DNA of 6,302 nucleotides from Lachnoclostridium sp. UBA6475 (lineage in GTDB: Bacteria > Bacillota > Clostridia > Lachnospirales > Lachnospiraceae). The notes below the pieces were generated by a model, which worked only from the letters and a program-made list of their open reading frames with translations, ran no database searches and was not told the DNA's origin. Shown in pieces: positions 1-6,302 of the stretch (position 1 is the stretch's first letter; the number at the start of each line of letters is the position of its first letter). The stretch spans positions 1,114-7,415 of the forward strand of contig DJNB01000189.1 of NCBI GenBank assembly GCA_002435545.1, read 5' to 3'. Both the position numbers and the translations under genes were made by a program.

Positions 1-29
1 GTTTCCAACGTAAAACGTATCCATTTCAT
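1..29 (-). CDS. Start of a downstream gene, possibly ribosomal protein L11 methyltransferase (only ten codons visible)
   Basis: An ATG at 27-29 with a well-placed ribosome binding site opens a frame reading MKWIRFTLET up to the left edge. The MKW start followed by a short beta-strand-like stretch and a Thr resembles the N-terminus of PrmA proteins of Firmicutes (for example the MKW...TT start in Bacillus PrmA), which methylate ribosomal protein L11 in the cytoplasm. This is recall of a family pattern from ten residues only. A further subunit or accessory protein of the membrane complex is not excluded, although the segment is not as hydrophobic as the N-termini of the transporter genes. The existence of a gene start is well supported; its identity is tentative, so no symbol is given. 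Confidence 0.5.
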
Positions 30-38
30 AACTTTTGA

Positions 39-45
39 CTTCCTT
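39..45 (-). promoter_or_regulatory. Ribosome binding site of the gene running off the left edge
   Basis: AAGGAAG on the minus strand lies 9 nt before the ATG at 29, within the 17-nt gap that follows the ND5-type gene. No hairpin or T-run separates the two genes inside the window. Confidence 0.65.
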
Positions 46-46
46 T

Positions 47-1828
47 CTACATAACCTTAAGCAGATAAATGAGTGCCGCCATAAGTCCGATGGCAAACAT
101 CATCAATCCAAATGACACACTATAAAACACGAGCCGTGTCGTACGCGAAAATTCGGTACTTCCGACTGCAAATAAATCCGCGTAGGAATGACGCTTCGGC
201 ACCGGTTTCTTGCGGATCTTAACCTGAACCACGTAACTTATGCCATCTACAAAACGCCCCAGACCATAGGCAAAGATATGTTCCCGTTTTGCATGCGGTC
301 TTTTCGGGCGAAGTACGCTCTTCATCATGCCAATCGCAAACCCGTCGATCAGCCGGTCAAAGAGGCGCGAAAGCAAAGCTCCCAAAAACGGCAGTAATTT
401 CAGGAAAAATGGACGATAAACGAGATTTTCCAAGCCAAACCATGACGGAATCACCTCACGGCACACAAAACTGCCATCCTCTTTTTTCAAAAAAGCGGCT
501 TTTCGTACCACAACAACATAAATAAGGATTCCGACGGCAATGGAGATCAATGCTCCTTTTAACGTCTCAAAGGAGATAAAATATGCCGGTTCCAGTACAA
601 GTCCCATAATACCAACAATCACGATAACTGCTGCCAGCACCCATAAACAAATCAGGACAGGAATCGACGGGCCTTTTTCCCTCGTCGTTTGCACCGGTTC
701 ATCCACTTTGCTGCAAAACAGCGCCACAAACAATTTTAACATATAAGCCACCGTCAATCCACCACAAAATAGAAAAATCCACTCCGCCGCAGGCATCATA
801 AAATCAAAATAAGGAGCGCCAAGCGATGCCTCATGCAGCATTGTTTTACTGATATAACCCGAAAGCAGCGGGACTCCGCCCATGCCAAGAGCGGCGATGG
901 CAACAGGAATTTTCAACGACTTCTTTTTGCGGATCACACCACCGATCCGATTCAGATCGGTCGTACCTGCCATCGCAAAGATCACACCGGCCACGGTAAA
1001 TAAAATCAGTTTAAAAATCGAATGGTTTGCTGTGTGAAGCAGGACTCCATAGAAGCCATCGAGTCCTTCCCTAATCGTACATACGCTGATTCCAAACAGA
1101 ATAAAACCAATCTGTGACATCGACGAATACGCAAGTAATTTCTTCATATCGGTCGCAAAGATGGCAAATGCCCCTCCGACAAACATCGTACAAAGCGCGA
1201 GTACCATAAGAATCGCTTTCCAATGGTGCAATGATCCAAACGGACTCGTGGTGAGCAGCAAAATCCCATAAATTCCGGTTTTTGACAGCAGTGACGAAAG
1301 CAGCGTCGTTCCCACCGGTGGTGCCGCCGTATACGTATCGGGCAGCCAGGTATGGAGCGGAAACATTCCGGCTTTTGCACCATAACCAAACAAAAGGCAG
1401 GCACCGGCGATAAAGAGATTACGCCGGTTGACCGGAGTTCCTTCGAAAGCGATCCACATTTGTTGGATCTCCGTCAGTTCAAACGTTCCAAACATATAAT
1501 ACAAAATCATCAATCCGTACAGCATCACCAGTCCGCCTGCAATCCCGTATGCCAGATAAGAAAAAGATGCCTTTTTCGCATATTCACTCTCGTCATTTGG
1601 CACGTAAGCAAATGAGGCGAGCGTCATGATCTCAAAAAAGAAAAACTGTTTCATCAGATTCGTTCCGGAAAGAAAAAATTCAACCGTCGCCGCAATCGTC
1701 AACAGATAGAAAAACAAAAACCGTTTATTGTGTGTTGACACCCGGAACTGCTGCGGCAGAGTGCACAACGTGACGATAGATGACACAAGTGTAATCCCTA
1801 AAAAGAAAACCGAAAATAAATTTACCAT
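47..1828 (-). CDS. ND5-type (NuoL/HyfB/MrpA-like) proton-conducting subunit, short N-terminus, long C-terminal extension
   Basis: 593-aa membrane protein of the same superfamily, closest in layout to ND5/NuoL-type subunits. Numbering from the ATG at 1828: E66 in FFFFEIMTLAS (TM5 equivalent), K152 in GYGAKAGMFPLHTWLPDTY, K183 in LSSLLSKTG, K273 in ANHSIFKLILF, K328 in LSGYISK. ATG 1828 is chosen over the GTG at 1840 because that GTG overlaps the AGGAGG. Lined up on E66, the first helix (about 3-22) matches TM3 of its neighbours, so TM1-2, about 66 residues, are absent. After the last core helix (about 420-442) comes a 120-residue mostly polar and basic segment with short hydrophobic patches (LENLVYRPFF, RLFDRLIDG, RPKRPHAKRE, VKIRKKPVPKR), then a final helix at about 564-590. 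This recalls the NuoL C-terminal lateral helix plus anchor, although several prolines argue against one continuous helix. Stop is TAG. The channel role is confident; the function of the extension is inferred. Confidence 0.92.
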   Translation of the reverse strand: MVNLFSVFFLGITLVSSIVTLCTLPQQFRVSTHNKRFLFFYLLTIAATVEFFLSGTNLMKQFFFFEIMTLASFAYVPNDESEYAKKASFSYLAYGIAGGLVMLYGLMILYYMFGTFELTEIQQMWIAFEGTPVNRRNLFIAGACLLFGYGAKAGMFPLHTWLPDTYTAAPPVGTTLLSSLLSKTGIYGILLLTTSPFGSLHHWKAILMVLALCTMFVGGAFAIFATDMKKLLAYSSMSQIGFILFGISVCTIREGLDGFYGVLLHTANHSIFKLILFTVAGVIFAMAGTTDLNRIGGVIRKKKSLKIPVAIAALGMGGVPLLSGYISKTMLHEASLGAPYFDFMMPAAEWIFLFCGGLTVAYMLKLFVALFCSKVDEPVQTTREKGPSIPVLICLWVLAAVIVIVGIMGLVLEPAYFISFETLKGALISIAVGILIYVVVVRKAAFLKKEDGSFVCREVIPSWFGLENLVYRPFFLKLLPFLGALLSRLFDRLIDGFAIGMMKSVLRPKRPHAKREHIFAYGLGRFVDGISYVVQVKIRKKPVPKRHSYADLFAVGSTEFSRTTRLVFYSVSFGLMMFAIGLMAALIYLLKVM

Positions 1829-1839
1829 TTGTCCATCCA

Positions 1840-1845
1840 CCTCCT
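1840..1845 (-). promoter_or_regulatory. AGGAGG ribosome binding site overlapping the upstream stop codon
   Basis: A perfect AGGAGG on the minus strand shares its first two bases with the TAG stop of the preceding gene (1844-1846) and lies 11 nt before the ATG at 1828. A GTG at 1838-1840 overlaps this site and so cannot be the start it serves. The arrangement suggests coupled translation of the two genes. Confidence 0.8.
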
Positions 1846-3322
1846 AAAGCAAGCCATTGGCAACCCATGTAAAAAAGGTCATAAGCGGCTTCGAATACAA
1901 TCCAAAAACAACGATCAGTATGGCAAAAAGAACCATCGGCACTTTCATCTGCCAGCCCGGATCACAGTTCGTTTTTCCACTGTCATCCGCCGGTTCTACC
2001 AGATAGGCTTTTCCTAAAATTGTAAAAATATAGATTGCCGTCAAAAAGGCAGACAACACCAGAATTAAAATCAGATACGGTGCCAGCCAGTTTCCCTTTT
2101 GATAGGCATCCACCGCCGCTGTTGCAATGTTCCATTTACTGATAAATCCGGTAAGAGGCGGGATTCCGATCAAGGCGATCCCTGCCACACTCATACAGCC
2201 AAATACCACCGGCATCTTTTTTCCCAAGCCGGCAATCTCATAAATATAATGCTTTCCTGTCTGGTGCATGATCGCGCCGACCGCAAAGAAAAGTGAAATC
2301 TTCATAATTCCGTGGAAGATCATATGCGTCAGGCCGCCGATCATTCCCATTGGAGTCATCAACAAAAATCCAAATAATATATACGAAAGATTGCTTGCCG
2401 TCGAATACGCAAAACGCCGTTTTAAATGCTGCTCCTTGACGGCATTGGAAGAGCAGAATAAAATGGAAATTCCTACCAGTCCAAGTACCATGTACTGCGC
2501 CGGCGTTCCCCGCAGAAAGGACGTTCCAAAAATGTAATACGTGATACGCAGGATTGCAAATGCTCCCGATTTTACCACGGCGACCGCATGCAAAAGCGCC
2601 GTCACCGGGGTTGGTGCCACCGAAGCCGTCGGCAGCCATCCGTGAAGTGGAAACAATGCCGCTTTTACGCCAAATCCCAGTACCATACAGACAAAAACGG
2701 CCTGTAAAAGTGTTTCATGTCCACTTACTTTCGTCATATCCAATACACCGCCAAACGTAAAATTCATGCTCGTTCCATAGCGGAGGACAAAGATAAATCC
2801 AATAAACGCAAACGCCGCTCCGCCGATCGAATAATATGCATATTTCCGTCCGGCATACCGCGCCTCCGAGGTCATTGTATGCATGACAAGTGGAATCGTA
2901 ACCAGCGTCAGCATTTCATAAAACATATACATCGTCATCAAATTGGCGGACATCGCAATTCCAAGCGTGATCCCGTACGTCATCGTGTAAAAGGAGAAGA
3001 AACGGTTTTCCCCTTTTTCCCCATGCATGTACTCAAACGCATACAGCGAAGCAAATGGCCACAATGTGCTGACGAGGGCGGCAAATACCATGCCTGCGCC
3101 GTCCAGATGCACCGAAACTTCCAGTATGCCGGCCAGATTAATAAGCCGCGTATAGGATGCCGGATGCAGAAGCAGTGAACTCCACATCAGAATCGAAGCA
3201 GCGATTACGATACATTCTACATAAATATTTCTCTGTCGCCGCCGTTTCCATGGAAAGAGAGGAAGTACGGCTCCTCCCAGAATTGGCAGCACAATTGGTA
3301 AAACTAATAATAACACATTCAT
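1844..3322 (-). CDS. Proton-conducting antiporter-like membrane subunit (ND4/MrpD type), paralogue C
   Basis: 492-aa polytopic membrane protein, a third channel module of the same family. TM1 spans about 3-23, followed by a basic loop (WKRRRQR, 25-31) and a full family core. Landmarks: E136 in MFYEMLTL (TM5), K220 in GFGVKAALFPLHGWLPTA (TM7), K251 (TM8), RRFAYSTASNLSY at about 302-314, K341 in FHGIMKISLFF, and K396 in PPLTGFISKW (TM12). By eye it matches paralogue B without gaps over long stretches: about 76 of 160 positions are identical for residues 71-230, including a shared GHET motif (201-204) just before TM7. This points to tandem duplication followed by divergence. Unlike B, it keeps the proline of WLP. 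The stop TAG at 1844-1846 overlaps the Shine-Dalgarno sequence of the next gene and is in the same reading frame as it. The family is certain; the individual role is unknown. Confidence 0.93.
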   Translation of the reverse strand: MNVLLLVLPIVLPILGGAVLPLFPWKRRRQRNIYVECIVIAASILMWSSLLLHPASYTRLINLAGILEVSVHLDGAGMVFAALVSTLWPFASLYAFEYMHGEKGENRFFSFYTMTYGITLGIAMSANLMTMYMFYEMLTLVTIPLVMHTMTSEARYAGRKYAYYSIGGAAFAFIGFIFVLRYGTSMNFTFGGVLDMTKVSGHETLLQAVFVCMVLGFGVKAALFPLHGWLPTASVAPTPVTALLHAVAVVKSGAFAILRITYYIFGTSFLRGTPAQYMVLGLVGISILFCSSNAVKEQHLKRRFAYSTASNLSYILFGFLLMTPMGMIGGLTHMIFHGIMKISLFFAVGAIMHQTGKHYIYEIAGLGKKMPVVFGCMSVAGIALIGIPPLTGFISKWNIATAAVDAYQKGNWLAPYLILILVLSAFLTAIYIFTILGKAYLVEPADDSGKTNCDPGWQMKVPMVLFAILIVVFGLYSKPLMTFFTWVANGLL

Positions 3323-3326
3323 TTTT

Positions 3327-3344
3327 TCACCACGTCCCCCTCTC
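3327..3344 (-). promoter_or_regulatory. Ribosome binding region of the third antiporter-like gene (two candidates)
   Basis: A G-rich GAGAGGGGG lies at 3336-3344, but 13 nt before the ATG at 3322, which is a long spacing. A weaker GGTGA at 3327-3331 is only 4 nt away. No in-frame ATG, GTG or TTG lies between the previous stop and 3322, so the start itself is not in doubt. The efficiency of initiation is. Confidence 0.5.
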
Positions 3345-3347
3345 TTC

Positions 3348-4817
3348 TTATATAATTCCTTTTACAATATCTTCCAAACTGTGAATCAGCGGTTCATTGA
3401 AGATTCCAAGCAAAAGCGCCAAAGCTGCCAGGATCACCATCGGAATGACCATTTTCCAGTCTTCCTTTACCCGCTCTTCCTTTTCCGGTTTGTCATAAAA
3501 AGCATGGACACTTACCGTCAAAAGATAGCCTGCTGTCAAAAGTGCGCTCACAAGAAGCACAACCGGCCCCGCAATCTTTGCCATACGGATTTCGGAAAAA
3601 AGAGCCGTTGTGCCCAATTTCCATTTACTTACAAATCCGCTGAATGGCGGAATCCCCACAAGGGCAAGGGAGGCAAGGGTAAAGCAGACCATGGTGACCG
3701 GCATCCGCTTTCCGATTCCGCGATATCCTTCTACTCTTGTAGTCCCGGTTTCATGGATGACCGCACCGGCACAGAGGAAGAGATTATTTTTAATGACCGA
3801 ATGATAGATCACATGCAGCATCGCCCCAACAAAGCCCGCCGGCCGCAGCAGCATGATTCCAAACAAAATGTAGGAAACCTGACTTACCGTTGAATACGCA
3901 AGCCGCCGTTTCATGATCTTTTCCTTATATGCAAGCATAGAACCCATAAATATCGTAAGCAGTGCCAGACCGATCACGATATACTGCACAAAGGATTTTC
4001 GCAGAAAATCCGCTCCTGCGATATAACAAACGACACGAAGAATGGCAATGACACCCATTTTCGTATTAACGCCCGACAAAATCGCACTCGCCGGCGCCGG
4101 AGCGACCGGATGTGCCGTAGAAAGCCAGCCATGCAGCGGAAACATACCGGCTTTGGAACCAAACCCGATGATCATCCCCAAAACGGCGAGCTGAAGCGTC
4201 GTTTCATGTCCCGCAACAGCTGCGTGCGTGAAATTTCCGCCCGGTGTAAAGGCGATCGACGGCGTCAGCTGGTAAATGTAAAAGAAACCGATCAATCCCA
4301 AAAAAGCGCCTGCGATCGAATAAAATACATATTTGTATCCGGCGGCGATTGCTTCTTTCGTCTGCGCATGAATGACATACCCGATCGTCGCCAGCGTCAT
4401 TCCCTCGTAAAAGAGATACATTGTCACCAGATTTCCGGCGCTTGTAATTCCCATAAGCATTCCAAATGTCATCAGATGGCAGCCCAGAAAACGCGCGCCC
4501 TTTTTATCCCCTTTCATATAAGAAAAGGTATAAAGAGTAACCAAAAGCCATATAAACACTACAAGTGTAGAAAAAACAATGCCCAAATCATCCAGATTCA
4601 ATACGATCGGAATGTCTTCTTTCAATTTCCAGATCGTGACCGCCGGACATTTCCCATATAAATTGATTCCGTGAAATACTGCCGTCAGAAGAACAATTCC
4701 CATCACAGCCACAGATAATTTTTTAGTAATTCCATCCTGCCATTTGTGCCCTGCCGTCGCGAGTAAAAATAATACAAAACCACTGATCAGCGGTAAAAAT
4801 ATCGGTATTGCCAGCAT
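3348..4817 (-). CDS. Proton-conducting antiporter-like membrane subunit (ND4/MrpD type), paralogue B
   Basis: 489-aa polytopic membrane protein of the proton-conducting transporter family, expected to be one channel module of a multi-subunit H+ or Na+ translocating complex. It is full length for the family, with TM1 at about 3-22 and the last helix near 456-475. Visible landmarks: E138 in LFYEGMTLAT (TM5), K222 in GFGSKAGMFPLHGWL (TM7), K253 (TM8), RRLAYSTVSQVSY at about 304-316, K343 in YHSVIKNNLF, and K398 in PPFSGFVSKW (TM12). ATG start with a ribosome binding site 5 nt upstream; TAA stop. One oddity is Ser233 where the usual WLP motif has proline (HGWLSTAHP); the codon is clearly TCT in the DNA. 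It is a close relative of the next gene downstream, and the landmark residues of the two differ by exactly two positions throughout. It could equally be labelled hyfB-, nuoM- or mrpD-like; the subtype cannot be fixed from sequence reading alone. Confidence 0.93.
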   Translation of the reverse strand: MLAIPIFLPLISGFVLFLLATAGHKWQDGITKKLSVAVMGIVLLTAVFHGINLYGKCPAVTIWKLKEDIPIVLNLDDLGIVFSTLVVFIWLLVTLYTFSYMKGDKKGARFLGCHLMTFGMLMGITSAGNLVTMYLFYEGMTLATIGYVIHAQTKEAIAAGYKYVFYSIAGAFLGLIGFFYIYQLTPSIAFTPGGNFTHAAVAGHETTLQLAVLGMIIGFGSKAGMFPLHGWLSTAHPVAPAPASAILSGVNTKMGVIAILRVVCYIAGADFLRKSFVQYIVIGLALLTIFMGSMLAYKEKIMKRRLAYSTVSQVSYILFGIMLLRPAGFVGAMLHVIYHSVIKNNLFLCAGAVIHETGTTRVEGYRGIGKRMPVTMVCFTLASLALVGIPPFSGFVSKWKLGTTALFSEIRMAKIAGPVVLLVSALLTAGYLLTVSVHAFYDKPEKEERVKEDWKMVIPMVILAALALLLGIFNEPLIHSLEDIVKGII

Positions 4818-4822
4818 TTCTT

Positions 4823-4830
4823 CCCCTCTT
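4823..4830 (-). promoter_or_regulatory. Ribosome binding site of the second antiporter-like gene
   Basis: On the minus strand AAGAGGGG lies 5 nt before the ATG at 4817, inside the 38-nt gap after the preceding stop codon. The rest of that gap shows no inverted repeat and no T-run, so there is no sign of a terminator or a separate promoter between the two genes. Confidence 0.7.
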
Positions 4831-4855
4831 TCTCTCGTTGACTATCACTATTGCT

Positions 4856-6302
4856 CTATGAAAACATCTGCACGCCTGCCGCGATCGCTTCCCAGACAAG
4901 ATTGGAACCGATTCCCAAAAACAGGTTTAATCCAATAAATACAAGAATGGCTGCGACATACGGCACGCCATTTTTCGCACGCCCTTTTTTGTCCGGTGCC
5001 GGCGTGTAAATCGTCATAACGGTATGCAGGAAATACACGGCATTGAGAACCGTACTGATCGCCAGTGCGATCATCGCGACCCACATTTTCTCCGGTCCGG
5101 CTTCCAACGCGCCCATCGCAAAATATACTTTGGAGGTAAACCCGGCAAATAATGGGATTCCGACCATCGACAACGCGCCTACGGCAAATCCTGCACCGGC
5201 TGCCACATTGCGGTAGCCCGCTCCTTTTAAATCTTCAAACAACTTGCTGTCGTCCGAAACCTCGGACAATCCCCTTGCTGCGATAAACAGCATGGATTTG
5301 GATGCCGCATGCGAAATAATATGAAAAACGGCCGCAAGCATACCGGTTTTTGTCCCAATTCCGATCCCCATATAAATGTATCCGATCTGCGCCACCGAAG
5401 AATACGCGATCATGCGGCGGATATCCACCTGCCGTATCGCACGGACGGAGCCGAGGATCATTCCCAGCACACCGAGAACAAACAACAGATTTCCGACATG
5501 ATGTGTCTCGATCACGTCAATGCCGATCACACGGTAAAATATTTTCAAAAGCAAAAAGATATAACTTTTTGATACCAGGCTCGACAATATGGCACTCGAA
5601 GATGCCGTACCGTAACTGTAGGCATCCGGCAGCCAGCTGTGAAACGGAAACAGCGCCGACTTGATCGCGAGTCCTACGCACATCAGCACAATGACTACGG
5701 TAAGCGGCATCGTGTACTGTCCATTTGCATTCAGCGCGGCTACCGTCTCTTTCATATTGGACATCAGAAGATGCCCCGTAATGCCGTAAAGCATGGATAT
5801 TCCGATCAGAATCAGTCCGGAACCGATCAAGCTCATGATCATATATTTGGTCGCGGCTACCAGCGTATGTCCGGTTTCACGGATCAAGATCAGTCCTCCT
5901 GCCGCGATCGTATTGATCTCGATAAATACGTACGCCGTAAACATATCATTGGTGTAGATCAGCGCCAGAAGGGAACTCATCATCAGATTTACGAGTACAT
6001 AAAACAAATTCTGCTTTGTCTCCGCGATGTCTCTCGCGATATATTTTCCTCCGCCGGCAACCGACAAAAGCATGATCAGGCAAAATACAACCGCCATCAC
6101 GCCCTCTAAGATGCCGACGCGGATCTCATTGCCCCAGGGTGCCGGGAAATGCCCCATCATATAGACATAGGATTCGCCCGTGCCAAGGACAAATGCCAGC
6201 ACGCAGCCGGACATCACAAGAAGTATCGTCAGCAGGGTAAGTGTCCACACCCGCGCCTTCTTTGCCGGAAGTACCGAAGATATCACGCCGCTTGCCAGAC
6301 AC
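4856..6302 (-). CDS. MrpD/NuoN-like proton-conducting membrane subunit (5' end outside window)
   Basis: Integral membrane channel subunit of the complex I ND2/ND4/ND5–Mrp antiporter superfamily, expected to move H+ or Na+ through the cytoplasmic membrane as part of a larger complex. Seen, numbering from the in-window GTG at 6286: about 13 hydrophobic segments; TM5 glutamate E123 in FIEI; TM7 lysine K209 in IKSALFPFHSWLPDA; TM8 lysine K240; K330 in HIISHAASK; TM12 lysine K386 in AGFTSK; and IAYSSVAQIGY at about 293-303. The frame stays open to the window edge, adding CLASG before that GTG. The 16 nt before the GTG hold no Shine-Dalgarno sequence, and the added residues read as the tail of the missing first helix, so the CDS is called partial and the GTG is rejected as start. 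Stop is TAG. It is the least similar to the next two genes and closest in style to MrpD/NuoN. The family is certain; the parent complex is not known. Confidence 0.93.
   Translation of the reverse strand, partial: CLASGVISSVLPAKKARVWTLTLLTILLVMSGCVLAFVLGTGESYVYMMGHFPAPWGNEIRVGILEGVMAVVFCLIMLLSVAGGGKYIARDIAETKQNLFYVLVNLMMSSLLALIYTNDMFTAYVFIEINTIAAGGLILIRETGHTLVAATKYMIMSLIGSGLILIGISMLYGITGHLLMSNMKETVAALNANGQYTMPLTVVIVLMCVGLAIKSALFPFHSWLPDAYSYGTASSSAILSSLVSKSYIFLLLKIFYRVIGIDVIETHHVGNLLFVLGVLGMILGSVRAIRQVDIRRMIAYSSVAQIGYIYMGIGIGTKTGMLAAVFHIISHAASKSMLFIAARGLSEVSDDSKLFEDLKGAGYRNVAAGAGFAVGALSMVGIPLFAGFTSKVYFAMGALEAGPEKMWVAMIALAISTVLNAVYFLHTVMTIYTPAPDKKGRAKNGVPYVAAILVFIGLNLFLGIGSNLVWEAIAAGVQMFS

Noticed and set aside
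941..961. Seven-base-pair inverted repeat (accgatc/gatcggt) with a 7-nt loop
   Set aside because: Lies inside conserved coding sequence with no T-run on either strand; chance palindrome around an Arg-Ile stretch, not a terminator or operator that can be supported.
1838..1840. GTG as start of the ND5-type gene
   Set aside because: It overlaps the AGGAGG that must lie upstream of the start; the in-frame ATG at 1826-1828 fits that site.
2238..2639. Minus-strand open frame of 133 codons inside paralogue C
   Set aside because: Out of frame with the conserved protein and without recognisable motifs.
2717..3178. Plus-strand open frame of 153 codons
   Set aside because: Antisense to paralogue C, whose conserved motifs account for this DNA.
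3381..3893. Plus-strand open frame of 170 codons
   Set aside because: Lies wholly antisense to paralogue B; its product is rich in His, Arg, Lys and Gln as expected from the complement of hydrophobic codons, with no recognisable motif.
4110..4661. Plus-strand open frame of 183 codons
   Set aside because: Antisense shadow of the same conserved membrane gene; basic, low-complexity composition and no family resemblance.
1340..5662. Four similar DNA blocks around the FP[LF]H motif (near 1350-1375, 2638-2665, 4127-4154, 5635-5662)
   Set aside because: They look like a dispersed repeat at DNA level but are fully explained by the shared TM7 protein motif of the four paralogues.
5639..6109. Plus-strand open frame of 156 codons
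   Set aside because: Antisense to the MrpD/NuoN-like gene; basic and polar composition typical of a shadow frame.
1..6302. Search for tRNA/rRNA genes, CRISPR arrays, insertion sequences, riboswitches, promoters and terminators
   Set aside because: None seen: the coding sequences leave gaps of only 15 to 38 nt, and none of these gaps has a hairpin followed by a T-run.

Overview
The window is filled by one minus-strand gene array. It encodes four consecutive multi-pass membrane proteins of the complex I ND2/ND4/ND5 – Mrp antiporter superfamily (proton-conducting transporter domain), and the first few codons of a fifth gene sit at the left edge. The very small gaps, AG-rich ribosome binding sites, medium G+C and the style of the proteins suggest a Gram-positive, probably anaerobic Clostridia (Lachnospiraceae-like) genome. 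That placement is an inference from style, not from a marker gene.

Layout in transcription order (right to left): (A) an MrpD/NuoN-like subunit, cut by the right edge so that its true start is outside; (B) a 489-aa antiporter-like subunit, 38 nt further on; (C) a 492-aa close paralogue of B, 25 nt further on; (D) a 593-aa ND5-type subunit with a shortened N-terminus and a long C-terminal extension, 15 nt further on; (E) 17 nt further on, the first ten codons of a gene whose N-terminus resembles ribosomal protein L11 methyltransferase (prmA). No gap holds a visible terminator or promoter, so all five reading frames could share one transcript.

Function: all four complete or near-complete proteins keep the ion-pathway residues of this superfamily: a TM5 glutamate, a TM7 lysine in a K-[SA]-[AG]-[LM]-F-P-[LF]-H motif, a TM8 lysine, a TM10-11 lysine, and a TM12 lysine in G-[FY]-x-S-K. 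They are therefore expected to be working proton or sodium channel modules, not relics. The whole module could belong to an Mrp-type Na+/H+ antiporter, a membrane-bound (group 4, Mbh/Ech/Hyf-like) hydrogenase or a related ferredoxin-linked complex. The electron-transfer or small Mrp subunits that would decide this are not in the window and, if present, should lie to the right (upstream). Points worth a second look are the count of four channel modules, the B/C duplication, the missing first two helices of D, the in-frame single stop between C and D, and the apparent coupling to a translation-related gene.
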